Shown one piece after another: positions 27,433 through 35,323 of a stretch of 42,359 nucleotides of DNA. Location: positions 1 through 42,359 of the forward strand of contig DAHVQK010000033.1 in NCBI GenBank assembly GCA_027317845.1, given 5' to 3'. Origin of the DNA: Gammaproteobacteria bacterium. GTDB lineage: Bacteria > Pseudomonadota > Gammaproteobacteria > Steroidobacterales > Steroidobacteraceae. The notes below the pieces were generated by a model that did no database searches, was not told the DNA's origin, and worked only from the letters and a program-made list of their open reading frames with translations. Both the position numbers and the translations under genes were made by a program. Every line of letters begins with the position of its first letter. Positions within the stretch are counted from its first letter, which is position 1.

Positions 27433-27860
27433 ACCTCAATCCGCGGCGCCACGAGGAGCCGGAGATCAACGTCGTTTCACTCATCGACGTCGTGCTGCTG
27501 CTGGTGGTGTTCTTCATGCTCTCGAGCAAGTTCACCGAGGAGGGGCGCCTGCAGGTGCGCCTGCCTCATGCGAGCGCCGTTCCGAGCGCCACCTCGCAGC
27601 CCGAGCCGCTGGTGGTCACCGTGACCCAGGGGGGCGATTATCTCGTCAACGGGCGGGAGCTCATCAATTCCCGTCCCGACACGCTGCGCTCGGCACTGAT
27701 CCAGCAGGCCGGCGCCGATCGCAACATGATCGTCACGATTCGCGCCGACGGGCGCGCGACCCAACAGTCCGTGGTCACGGCGATGGATGTGCTGGGTCAG
27801 CTGGGTTTCGTGAAGCTCGACATCGCCACGATCAAATCGCACGCGCAGGGCTCATCTTGA
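27429..27860 (+). CDS. exbD: ExbD/TolR-type protein
   Basis: The 143-residue partner of ExbB. It has a short cytoplasmic N-terminus, one membrane helix (about residues 16-34) with the functional Asp in SLIDVVLLLVVFFML, and a periplasmic domain ending with RATQQSVVTAMDVLGQLGFVKL. Both junctions are 4-base ATGA or similar overlaps, so exbB, exbD and msbA are probably translated in a coupled way. Confidence 0.94.
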   Translation: MNLNPRRHEEPEINVVSLIDVVLLLVVFFMLSSKFTEEGRLQVRLPHASAVPSATSQPEPLVVTVTQGGDYLVNGRELINSRPDTLRSALIQQAGADRNMIVTIRADGRATQQSVVTAMDVLGQLGFVKLDIATIKSHAQGSS

Positions 27861-29608
27861 ACCGAGGCACCGTGCCCCACACGGAGCAAGGCGCCGGCGC
27901 GACCTACCGGCGCCTGCTCGGGTACCTGAGTCCCCACAAGGGCGCGTTCGCCCTCGGCATCCTGGGCGGCGCGGTCTATTCGGCGAGCACGGCGAGCTTC
28001 ACGCTGCTCGCGAAGCTCCTCGGCGATGCGCTGAAGCATCCCGACCCGCGCATGATCGTGTGGATTCCCGTCGCGATGGTGGCGCTGTTTCTCGGCCGGG
28101 GGATCGGTAACTTCACCCAGACCTACTTCATGGGGTATGTCGGGCGGCGCGTGGTGAAGCGGTTCCGCTCCCAGGTCTTCCGGCGCGTGCTCGATCTGCC
28201 GGTGAGCTTCTTCGACCGTCACGCCGTCGGCGCGCTGTTGTCGCGTCTCACGTACAACAGCGAGCAGATCGGCCAGGCCTGCACCACCTCGGTGGTGATC
28301 CTGGTGCGCGCCGGACTCACCATCACCGCGCAGATCGCGTTGCTCCTGTGGCTCAATACGCGCCTCGCGCTGATCGCGCTCACCATGGGACCGCTCGCCG
28401 GCTGGATCGTGTCGGTCATCAACCGCCACTTCCGCCGCTATGGCCGGCGCATCCAGGACTCGATGGAGGATGTGACCCGGCTCGCCAAGGAGAGCTTCGA
28501 GTCCCCGCGTCTGGTGAAGGTCTACGGGGCGCAGGCGCACCTCGATGCGCAGTTCGAGACCGTCAACGAGCACAACCGGCGCTCGAACATGAAACTCATC
28601 CTCACCAACGGGCTCGCGAATCCCACCGTGCAGATGGTGACGGCCCTCGGCGGGGCGTTCGTGCTGGCGCTCGCGATCCGCGACACGGTGAAAGGACAGA
28701 TGAGCCCCGGCGATCTGATCGGGTTCTTCACCGCGCTCGGGACCATCGCCCAGCCGGTGCGCGAGTTCGTCAGCCAGTCGGGGCCCATCCAGCAGGGGAT
28801 CGCCGCGGCGCAAAGCCTGTTCGAGCTGCTCGATCAGCCGGGGGAGCCCGCAAGTGGCCGCCACCGCATCGAGCGCGTCCGCGGGGAAGTCGAATACCGC
28901 TCGGTTGGATTCTCCTACCCTCAGGGTCAGGGCGCGGCGCTGCGCGGCGTCTCGATCGAGGCGCCGGCGGGCTCGAGCATCGCCATCGTCGGCCGCTCGG
29001 GCAGCGGCAAATCGACGCTGGTGAGCCTGCTGCCGCGCTTCTACGAGCTCGACGCGGGCTCGATCCTCATCGACGGACGCGACATCCGCGAGTACGACCT
29101 CAAGTCCCTGCGCGAGCAGATCGCGGTGGTCACTCAGGATGTCACGCTGTTCGATGACACGATCCGCAACAACATCACGTTCGGGCGCGAGGTGCCGGAG
29201 GCGGCCGTGTTGCGTGTCGCGGAGGCTGCCCGCGTCCTCGAGTTCACCACGGGCCTGCCGCAGGGGCTCGATACGCTGGTCGGTGAGCGCGGCACGCTGC
29301 TCTCCGGTGGTCAGCGCCAGAGGATCGCGATCGCGCGGGCGCTGCTGAAGGATGCGCCCATCCTCATTCTCGATGAGGCCACCTCGGCGCTCGACACCGA
29401 GGCGGAGCGCCACATCCAGGCGGCGCTCGCCCACCTGATGCACAACCGCACCACCTTCGTCATCGCCCACCGGCTCTCGACCGTGGAGCAGGCCGATCGG
29501 ATCATCGTGCTCGATGCCGGCCAGGTGGCCGAAAGCGGCACGCATGCGGAGCTCCTCGAGCGCGCCGGCCTGTACGCGCAGCTGCACCGGCTGCAGTTCA
29601 GCGACTGA
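27857..29608 (+). CDS. msbA: Lipid A flippase MsbA
   Basis: MsbA is a homodimeric ABC exporter that flips the lipid A core to the periplasmic side of the inner membrane. The 583-residue half-transporter (E. coli 582) has six membrane helices in the first 320 residues, including FRSQVFRRVLDLPVSFFDRHAVGALLSRL. Its nucleotide-binding domain has Walker A GRSGSGKSTL, signature LLSGGQRQR, Walker B ILILDEATSALD and a switch His in IAHRLSTVEQAD. It is followed by lpxK, the classic msbA-lpxK pair. Confidence 0.97.
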   Translation: MNRGTVPHTEQGAGATYRRLLGYLSPHKGAFALGILGGAVYSASTASFTLLAKLLGDALKHPDPRMIVWIPVAMVALFLGRGIGNFTQTYFMGYVGRRVVKRFRSQVFRRVLDLPVSFFDRHAVGALLSRLTYNSEQIGQACTTSVVILVRAGLTITAQIALLLWLNTRLALIALTMGPLAGWIVSVINRHFRRYGRRIQDSMEDVTRLAKESFESPRLVKVYGAQAHLDAQFETVNEHNRRSNMKLILTNGLANPTVQMVTALGGAFVLALAIRDTVKGQMSPGDLIGFFTALGTIAQPVREFVSQSGPIQQGIAAAQSLFELLDQPGEPASGRHRIERVRGEVEYRSVGFSYPQGQGAALRGVSIEAPAGSSIAIVGRSGSGKSTLVSLLPRFYELDAGSILIDGRDIREYDLKSLREQIAVVTQDVTLFDDTIRNNITFGREVPEAAVLRVAEAARVLEFTTGLPQGLDTLVGERGTLLSGGQRQRIAIARALLKDAPILILDEATSALDTEAERHIQAALAHLMHNRTTFVIAHRLSTVEQADRIIVLDAGQVAESGTHAELLERAGLYAQLHRLQFSD

Positions 29609-29618
29609 ACGCCGAACG

Positions 29619-30668
29619 ATGCTCGAGGCCTGGCTCAATCGACGCTGGTACGGGACTTGTGCTCCCGCGGCGCTCAGGCCTCTCAGCGGTCTCTACGGGG
29701 CCGCGGTTTCGGCGCGCCGTGCGGCATTCCGGCGCGGGTGGCTGCGGGCCCGCCGCGCCGCTGTCCCGGTGGTGGTGGTCGGCAATCTGACGGTGGGCGG
29801 TACCGGCAAGACCCCGCTCACCATCTGGCTCGCGATGCGCCTCGCACAGCGGGGGCTCGCGGTTGGAGTGGTGTCGCGAGGCTACGGCCGCGATTCGGGG
29901 CAGGTGAGGGTGCTGGGGCCGGATGACAGCTGGCGCGAGGTGGGCGATGAGCCGCTGCTGCTTCATCGGCGCACGCGCTGCCCGACGGCGGTGGCGCGCG
30001 ACCGGGTCGCGGCGGCCACTGCGCTCATCGAGCGCGGCGCACGGGTGATCCTGGCCGATGATGGCCTGCAGCATCTGCGGCTCGCCCGCGACCTCGAGAT
30101 CGTGGTCGTCGATGGCAGCCGGGGATTCGGCAACGGGAGCTTGCTGCCCGCCGGTCCCTTGCGTGAACCCCTTGCGAGGCTGCGGACCGTCGATGCGATC
30201 GTCCTCAACGGCGCGCCCGGGCACGAATCGCTTCGGGGGGGCGCGGCGCTTCCCGGCTCGCCGTTCAGCATGCGCCTCGATCCCGGCCCCGCCGTGCGGC
30301 TCGTCTCGGGCGAGACGCGCGCCATCGAGTCATTTCGGGGGCGCGTGCATGCGGTCGCGGCGATCGGCCATCCCGAGCGCTTCTTCCGGGAGCTCGCGGC
30401 ACGTGGCCTCGATCCGATCCCACATCCCTTCCCCGATCATCACCCGCTCAGGGCGATGGAGCTCGACTTCGGGGATGATCTGCCGGTGCTCATGACCGAG
30501 AAGGATGCCGTAAAATGTGCCGGGTTCGCGGACCCGAGGCTGTGGTGCGTGCCGGTCGAGGCGCGCTTCAGCGAGGCCGACACGCAACGGCTCACGGAGC
30601 TCGTGCTGCGCAAGATCGATTCATCACCCTACCGCGGGAGTTGGCTCCATGGATGCCCGTCTGCTTGA
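29619..30668 (+). CDS. lpxK: Tetraacyldisaccharide 4'-kinase LpxK
   Basis: LpxK phosphorylates the 4' position of the lipid A precursor to form lipid IVA. The 349-residue protein starts at the ATG at 29619, ten bases past msbA. It has an N-terminal membrane-associated stretch, a Walker A-like [23 protein letters not shown], the catalytic DDGLQH and the LPAGPLREP motif. Its stop overlaps the following Trm112-like gene by 20 bases. Confidence 0.95.
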   Translation: MLEAWLNRRWYGTCAPAALRPLSGLYGAAVSARRAAFRRGWLRARRAAVPVVVVGNLTVGGTGKTPLTIWLAMRLAQRGLAVGVVSRGYGRDSGQVRVLGPDDSWREVGDEPLLLHRRTRCPTAVARDRVAAATALIERGARVILADDGLQHLRLARDLEIVVVDGSRGFGNGSLLPAGPLREPLARLRTVDAIVLNGAPGHESLRGGAALPGSPFSMRLDPGPAVRLVSGETRAIESFRGRVHAVAAIGHPERFFRELAARGLDPIPHPFPDHHPLRAMELDFGDDLPVLMTEKDAVKCAGFADPRLWCVPVEARFSEADTQRLTELVLRKIDSSPYRGSWLHGCPSA

Positions 30669-30837
30669 AATCCTCGCCTGCCCCATCTGCAAGGGCACGC
30701 TCATCTACCGGCGGGACGCCCAGGTGCTCGTGTGCCGCCTCGACCGGCTCGCCTATCCGATCCGCGACGGCGTGCCGGTGATGCTGGAGGAGGAGGCCCG
30801 CCAGCTCGCTGCCGACGATCCGCTTCTCGGGCGCTGA
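30649..30837 (+). CDS. Trm112/YcaR family small protein
   Basis: A 62-residue protein that starts at the ATG at 30649, inside the end of lpxK, with GGGAG eight bases upstream. It has the UPF0434/Trm112 pattern [16 protein letters not shown], with CPIC zinc-ribbon-like Cys residues, and [11 protein letters not shown]. The second Cys pair found in some homologues is reduced to a single Cys (VCRLD). Such proteins are routinely sandwiched between lpxK and kdsB. The role is unknown and may be partner binding or protein stabilisation. Confidence 0.9.
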   Translation: MDARLLEILACPICKGTLIYRRDAQVLVCRLDRLAYPIRDGVPVMLEEEARQLAADDPLLGR

Positions 30838-30848
30838 GCGGGGGCCGG

Positions 30849-31598
30849 TTGTTTCACGTCGCCATTCCCGCCCGCGCCGCCTCGACCAGGCTTCCCGGCA
30901 AGGCGCTTGCGCTGTTGCGCGGCAAGCCGATGATCCAGTGGGTGTACGAGAAGGCGAGCGCTTCGGGCGCAGACGAGGTGCTGATCGCGACGGACGATCC
31001 GGCGATCGTGAGCGCCGCGCGCGCCTTCGGGGCCGGGGCGCGTCTGACTTCCGAGCGCCACGCCTCGGGCACCGATCGCATCGCCGAGCTTGCCACGCTC
31101 GAGCGCTGGCCGGATGAGGACATCGTGGTCAACGTGCAGGGCGATGAGCCGCTCATCCCGCCGGCCATCATCCGCCAGGTCGCCACGGTGTTGGAATCCC
31201 ACACGCAGGCATCGCTCGCCACGCTCGCCACGCCGATCGCATCGGCGGCGGAGTTGCTCGATCCCAACGTCGTGAAAGTCGTCTGCGACGAGCGTGGACG
31301 GGCGTTGTATTTCAGCCGCGCGCCGATTCCCTGGGATCGCGAATCGCCGGTGACCTCGGCCCATCCAAAGCTCTGCACGGGGGCGCGACGCCATGTGGGC
31401 ATCTACGCCTACCGGGTGCGGGCGCTCAAGCGCCTGGCCTCGCTCGAGCCCACCGCGCTTGAGCTGACCGAGAAGCTCGAGCAATTGCGTGCGCTCGGGC
31501 ACGGCATGACCATCCAGGTGGCCGATGCGGCGGAGCAGCCCGGCCCCGATGTCAATACTCCGCAGGACCTCGAGCGTGTGTCGGCGCTCATCGGTTGA
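30849..31598 (+). CDS. kdsB: CMP-Kdo synthetase KdsB
   Basis: KdsB activates 3-deoxy-D-manno-octulosonate with CTP for lipopolysaccharide core assembly. The family N-terminus FHVAIPARAASTRLPGKAL begins at a TTG at 30849, giving 249 residues (E. coli 248). Motifs include the nucleotide-binding ARxxSTRLPGK, IATDD, NVQGDEPLI and YFSRAPIPWDR, with HVGIYAYR and the C-terminal PGPDVNTPQDLERV. It starts 11 bases after the Trm112-like gene. Confidence 0.96.
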   Translation: MFHVAIPARAASTRLPGKALALLRGKPMIQWVYEKASASGADEVLIATDDPAIVSAARAFGAGARLTSERHASGTDRIAELATLERWPDEDIVVNVQGDEPLIPPAIIRQVATVLESHTQASLATLATPIASAAELLDPNVVKVVCDERGRALYFSRAPIPWDRESPVTSAHPKLCTGARRHVGIYAYRVRALKRLASLEPTALELTEKLEQLRALGHGMTIQVADAAEQPGPDVNTPQDLERVSALIG

Positions 31599-31756
31599 GT
31601 CGGCTGCGCGATGGACAGTGGCTTGAGGTTTCTTCAGGTTGGATCGCCTTGCGCGACCCGGTGGCAGGAACTTCGGTCCGGTCGGGGGCGTCAACCCGTT
31701 GTACCCGTGCGCGTTTTTTGCGCGAGAGGCCCACGGGCGGGGATACTAGGATCATG

Positions 31757-32323
31757 ATGCGTTTGCAGATACCGGCACTTCCTCGCGCCCGAGGTGTTTT
31801 GGGCGCGGTGGCTCTCGGGGCGATGCTTGTAGGCCTGGCGGGGTGCGCCACCGTGCCTCCCCAGCCGGCTCCCGTGTATCGCGTACCCCGGCCGGATACG
31901 ACCGTTTATGCCTATCCCACGCAGAACCAGTCGCGGCGGCAACAGGAGCGCGATCACTATGACTGCAGCCTGTGGGCGGTCCACGAGAGCGGCTTCGACC
32001 CGAGCGCCCCGGGCGTCCCGGTCTACGACCAGGTGACCGTCCAGGGGCCGCCGCCCGGCACCGATACCGCCATCGGGGCGGTGGCCGGCGCCGTGCTCGG
32101 CGCCGCGATCTCAGACCCCTGGGATCGGGGAGCCGGGGCGATCTTCGGTGCGCTCACCGGCGCCATGATCGGCAGCGCCGGTGATGCCGCCAATGCCCAG
32201 GCGAGCCAGCAGGGCATGAGCGCTCAGACCTACCAGGCGCAGCAGGCGATGGACGAGAAAGCGGGCCATTACCGCAGGGCCCTCAGCGCCTGCCTGGAAG
32301 CGCGTGGATACAGCGTAAAATAG
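31757..32323 (+). CDS. Glycine-zipper lipoprotein
   Basis: About 188 residues. The N-terminal signal peptide ends in the lipobox LAGC (Cys near residue 28), so it should be a lipoprotein. The mature part has a Pro-rich linker, a Gln/Arg-rich stretch with DHYDCSLWAVHESGFDPS, then a Gly/Ala zipper (AIGAVAGAVLGAAI and AGAIFGALTGAMIGSAGD) of the kind that inserts in membranes. It closes with HYRRALSACLEARGY. An ATG at 31754 is also possible, but AGGA spacing favours 31757. It follows kdsB by 158 bases that hold no recognised gene. Its role is unknown. Confidence 0.8.
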   Translation: MRLQIPALPRARGVLGAVALGAMLVGLAGCATVPPQPAPVYRVPRPDTTVYAYPTQNQSRRQQERDHYDCSLWAVHESGFDPSAPGVPVYDQVTVQGPPPGTDTAIGAVAGAVLGAAISDPWDRGAGAIFGALTGAMIGSAGDAANAQASQQGMSAQTYQAQQAMDEKAGHYRRALSACLEARGYSVK

Positions 32324-32327
32324 GCGC

Positions 32328-32393
32328 GTGAAGACCCGGATTCTGTTCGTCTGTCTCGGCAAAACAAGCCGACGTTACCCGCCCGTTCCCTAG
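32328..32393 (+). pseudogene. 5' remnant of low-molecular-weight protein tyrosine phosphatase gene
   Basis: GTG at 32328, five bases past the lipoprotein stop, reads MKTRILFVCLG, the start of low-molecular-weight protein tyrosine phosphatases up to the catalytic P-loop Cys and Leu-Gly. Family members continue with N-I-C-R-S-P. Here the sequence turns into KTSRRYPPVP and a stop. Host homology ends at about 32362. Homologues commonly sit beside kdsB in related genomes. This is read as the point where the phage-like element entered the gene. The short match (11 codons) is strong because it is the most conserved part of the family. Confidence 0.75.
32355..32362. other. Probable left attachment-site edge (attL)
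   Basis: The last bases compatible with the host phosphatase gene are CTCGGCAA (codons for L-G and the first two bases of Asn). Element DNA starts at or just before 32362. The full core cannot be defined without the right end, which lies beyond the window. Confidence 0.5.
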
Positions 32394-32416
32394 TTATCCC
32401 AAGTGTCTGATATTGT

Positions 32417-32432
32417 GGGGATTCACTTCCCC
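32417..32432. repeat. Small hairpin near the element end
   Basis: GGGGA-TTCACT-TCCCC forms a 5-base-pair stem, followed 12 bases later by a five-T run. It lies in the 210-base gap between the attachment site and the integrase. It could end transcripts entering from the host operon, but is weak. Confidence 0.3.
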
Positions 32433-32467
32433 GAGAGTTCCCTTTTTATACCTCTATTTCCCGCCCT

Positions 32468-32489
32468 TCTGATGACATGGTGATGACAT
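32468..32489 (-). repeat. 22-base site, copy A (two phased TGATGACAT units)
   Basis: Two TGATGACATG units start at 32470 and 32481, 11 bases apart (one helical turn). They lie between the attachment site and the integrase start. The same arrangement occurs in the opposite orientation at 37268-37289, with 21 of 22 bases identical. Position near the integrase suits an integrase arm site or a repressor operator. Confidence 0.6.
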
Positions 32490-32603
32490 GAGGAAGCGGG
32501 GAGCGTAAGCTACACAGCCGAAGACATACGAACAGGCGGGGCCGGAGGGTGCGTCAACACCCACCGACCCCTCACCACCACCAGCACATGAGAGGTGCCG
32601 GCA

Positions 32604-33803
32604 ATGGCTGCGAAGAACCTTACCAAGACCGTCGTCGAGAAGGCGACTTATCAGGCCGGCGGGCCCTCCCGCCAAGTCATTTGGGACGCTCGGCTGCGTG
32701 GTTTTGGCCTACGCCTGACCCCCGAGGGGGGCAAGCAGTACGTCCTCCTGTTCCGCGCGAACGGCCGCCAGCGGCTCATGAGCCTCGGCCCGGTTCAGGA
32801 CTTCAAGTCCCTCGATGAAGCCCGGGCGAAGGCGGAGAAGCTGCTGCACGGCCTGCGCCACGAGGGGATCGACCCGATGGCGGCCCGGGAGCGGCTGGCC
32901 GAGGCGCAGACGATGTGCGACCTCTGGACGGTCTACGAGCGCGACCACCTCGCCACCCTCAGCGGGAATACGAAGCGTGCTGTCACCAGCGCCTGGCGCG
33001 TGCACCTCGAGCCTGTCGTCGGTGCACTGAAGCCGGGCCAAGTGACGAAGGCGGATGTCATCCGCGTGCACGACCGGGCGACTGAGTGCGGCGGTGAATG
33101 CGTCGCCAATCGAGCGGTCCAGCGGCTGCGGGCAATGTTCGCATGGCTCTACGACCGGGCCGAGCAGCAGTTCCCCGCAGGCTGGCGAAACCCCGCCGTC
33201 GGGATCAAGCTGCACAGGGAGTCACCCCGCACGCACATCCTGGATACAGGTCAGATGCGCGCGCTCCTCGCGGCGCTCGACGGTGATGAGCACGTGTGGA
33301 CTCGTTCCTACGTGGCATTGCTGATGCTCACCGGAGCACGCAAGGAAGAAATCCGCCAACTTCGGTGGGACGCCATTGACCTCGAGCGGGGAGTGGCTCA
33401 CCTGAGCCAGACGAAGAACGGCAAGCCGTTCGAGCTGCCGCTCGTCCCGGAGGCTGTCACAGTCCTCCGGAGCATTCGGGCAGTAGCGGGTAATCCATAC
33501 GTCTTCCCTCAGGTGCGCGCGACACCCAAGCAGGTGGCCCCGCAACCCATGATCGAGCCGCGCGGGGCGTACAAGGCTGCATTGAAGCGCGCAGGACTGC
33601 CGGCCACGACCACCTTCCACGACCTGCGAAGGAGCTACGCGACGATGGCCGCTGTCCGGGGCGCGACCGCGGAGCAGATCGCTCGTGCGTTGAACAACAC
33701 CAGCAGCGTCGCGGCTCGCGTGTACATTCAGCTCGCCCAGGACGTGCAGCGCCGCATCGCGGAGCAGAACGCCAAGGCTCTCTTGCCGGGCCCGCAGGCG
33801 TGA
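32604..33803 (+). CDS. int: Tyrosine-type integrase
   Basis: A 399-residue site-specific recombinase expected to insert and excise the element. The N-terminal DUF4102-like arm-binding region (IWDARLRGFGLRLTPEGGKQYVLLFR) is followed by a core-binding domain (about residues 100-190) and the catalytic domain. Catalytic residues are R246 (TGAR), K271 (TKNG), H339 and R342 (HDLRRSYA) and nucleophile Y374 (ARVYIQL). The usual G-H/W pair before the Tyr is N364-N365. The ATG at 32604, with AGAGG eight bases upstream, is preferred to the GTG at 32595. It is coupled to the next gene by GTGA. Confidence 0.95.
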   Translation: MAAKNLTKTVVEKATYQAGGPSRQVIWDARLRGFGLRLTPEGGKQYVLLFRANGRQRLMSLGPVQDFKSLDEARAKAEKLLHGLRHEGIDPMAARERLAEAQTMCDLWTVYERDHLATLSGNTKRAVTSAWRVHLEPVVGALKPGQVTKADVIRVHDRATECGGECVANRAVQRLRAMFAWLYDRAEQQFPAGWRNPAVGIKLHRESPRTHILDTGQMRALLAALDGDEHVWTRSYVALLMLTGARKEEIRQLRWDAIDLERGVAHLSQTKNGKPFELPLVPEAVTVLRSIRAVAGNPYVFPQVRATPKQVAPQPMIEPRGAYKAALKRAGLPATTTFHDLRRSYATMAAVRGATAEQIARALNNTSSVAARVYIQLAQDVQRRIAEQNAKALLPGPQA

Positions 33804-34306
33804 GCAGTCGCGCGGCAACGAAGATGCGCGGGCGTCCCAAGAATCCGTGGACGTGGCGCGGCATGAAAGACGCCGCCGAACGGGATGCGGAGATAGTCTG
33901 CCAATGGAAGGTCCTCTACGACGCTGCCAAGGCAGAGGGCACCACTGATCGCGCGGCAACCGCGCAGGCGACAAAATCCCTCGCGGTGCGGCTCGGGGTC
34001 ACAGACCGCACGATCAGGACTGTGCGCGAACGTCACAAGGCGTCCGGGAGAGAGTTCCTACGCTTCGTCGAGGAGAACCGGTTCGCGCGGCGCGCGTTGG
34101 AGGATGAGCGCCGTGAAGGGCAGCCGCCAGCACCGCGTTCCATCGTCGATGAATTCTTCGACACTGCTGCCGGCCAAATGGTGATGCGGTGGCTGGAGGA
34201 GGGCGCCTCGGCCAAGGCGGAGAACGAGCGGCTCCGCATCGAGGTCGAGAAGCTGAAGAGGCGTGAGGTTGCCTGGAGGGACTTCCGCAGCAACTCGCGG
34301 AAGTGA
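33800..34306 (+). CDS. HTH and coiled-coil protein of the element
   Basis: A 168-residue protein coupled to the integrase stop. It has an N-terminal basic stretch (KMRGRPKNPWTW) and a helix-turn-helix-like segment (KSLAVRLGVTDRTIRTVRERHK, about residues 54-75). The C-terminal helix is strongly coiled-coil-like (ASAKAENERLRIEVEKLKRREVAW). No family is recognised. The coupling to integrase suggests a DNA-binding cofactor or regulator, but this is inference. Confidence 0.7.
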   Translation: MSSRAATKMRGRPKNPWTWRGMKDAAERDAEIVCQWKVLYDAAKAEGTTDRAATAQATKSLAVRLGVTDRTIRTVRERHKASGREFLRFVEENRFARRALEDERREGQPPAPRSIVDEFFDTAAGQMVMRWLEEGASAKAENERLRIEVEKLKRREVAWRDFRSNSRK

Positions 34307-34311
34307 AATTC

Positions 34312-34361
34312 CAGCCGAGACGCAGCATCGGCTGATTTCCGCTTCCGTAAACACGGAAATC
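34312..34361. promoter_or_regulatory. Two adjacent inverted repeats before the AlpA-like gene
   Basis: CAGCCGA-N9-TCGGCTG (34312-34334) is directly followed, sharing one base, by GATTTCCG-N12-CGGAAATC (34334-34361). They fill the 136-base gap between the HTH/coiled-coil gene and the AlpA-like gene. The first may be a weak hairpin terminator. The second looks like a dyad operator. No strong promoter hexamers are seen downstream. Confidence 0.45.
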
Positions 34362-34442
34362 CCCTCCCTGCGCAGCCCTCCTTGCTGATTCGGGCCTGCT
34401 CTCCCCATAACATTCCTGCACCTTCCCCACGTGAGGTGCAGT

Positions 34443-34649
34443 ATGAAGAGGAAAACCAACGCCGCGGCTGAGCGCATCGGCATGCGCGGCAAGACTTTCG
34501 CAAACTGGCGCAGCGCAGGCGGCGGTCCGCCCTATTACAAGGTCGGGGGCACCGTTCTCTACGACGACAACGAGGTGGACGCCTGGTTGGCCGAGCGCCG
34601 CCGCGGCGCCATTCCGACTTCCGTCTGCAATGTTCGGGAGGCTGCGTAG
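34443..34649 (+). CDS. AlpA/excisionase-like winged HTH protein
   Basis: A 68-residue protein of the MerR-like HTH_17/AlpA type: RIGMRGKTFANWRSAGGGPPYYKVGGTVLYDDNEVDAWL is the classic layout (HTH, wing with GxxVxY, then DDxEVDAWL). Such proteins act as excisionases or as activators of integrase or replication genes. The ATG at 34443 has GAGG six bases upstream; a GTG at 34431 would lie on top of that site. Its stop overlaps the next start by one base. Confidence 0.82.
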   Translation: MKRKTNAAAERIGMRGKTFANWRSAGGGPPYYKVGGTVLYDDNEVDAWLAERRRGAIPTSVCNVREAA

Positions 34650-35323
34650 TGGAGACGCAGCTTGCTGCCCCGGGGAAGGCGCCCCCGGGAACGGCTGTCC
34701 TTCTAGCTGCGAAGGTCGACTCGTACGAGGCCGGCGTCGGGATTGTAACGGCGTCGATGCTCCCCATTCCAGCGGCGCTGACCGCGGACACGGTCAGGTC
34801 CGAGGGCATCGCTGCCGAGATCAAGGCGCTCCACTGCTTGGCGCGCTACGAGTATGCCCGGCACGCGATCCGTTGCGGCGAACTGCTCCTTCAACAGAAG
34901 GAGCGAATGCGGCATGGCGGGTTCCAGAAGTGGATTGAAGACAAGTGCGAGTTCGCCTACTCGACGGCCGCGCGCTACATGGCAGCCGCTCGGGCAAATC
35001 TCTCACGGGGAGAGATTTCAGATATCAGCGCCCGTCTGTTGCCTTCGGGGCGCAAGCCGCAGCGTCAGAAGGTGGCGCGCAAGGTCGCCGCGCCGGCGCC
35101 GATTACCGCATCCGCCTCGGTCGGGATGACCGCCGACCAGGCCGTCGAGATCCTGCGCCGCCAACCGAACTCAGCGCGGCACTACGCGCGACTAATCCAG
35201 CGCTACCGGGCGGAGAAGAAGGCCCTCGAGACGGGCCGCCGCGCGTTCGACAACACGGTGCAGTCCGTCCTGCGCGCCGCCCGCAAGATCGAGGTGCCGA
35301 AGATCGAGGAGGCGCCCGAGTGA
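34649..35323 (+). CDS. DUF3102-like protein
   Basis: A 224-residue protein with a GTG start. The central region resembles DUF3102: ARHAIRCGELLLQQKERMRHGGFQKWIEDKCEFAYSTAARYMAAA (about residues 70-115). That pattern is common in phage and integrative element proteins near replication genes. The C-terminus is basic with long helices. No catalytic motif is seen. It is coupled to the AlpA-like gene before it and the initiator-like gene after it. Confidence 0.7.
   Translation: METQLAAPGKAPPGTAVLLAAKVDSYEAGVGIVTASMLPIPAALTADTVRSEGIAAEIKALHCLARYEYARHAIRCGELLLQQKERMRHGGFQKWIEDKCEFAYSTAARYMAAARANLSRGEISDISARLLPSGRKPQRQKVARKVAAPAPITASASVGMTADQAVEILRRQPNSARHYARLIQRYRAEKKALETGRRAFDNTVQSVLRAARKIEVPKIEEAPE

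Noticed and set aside
27797-29638. Minus-strand frame of 613 residues over msbA
   Set aside because: Antisense shadow of msbA with no domain of its own.
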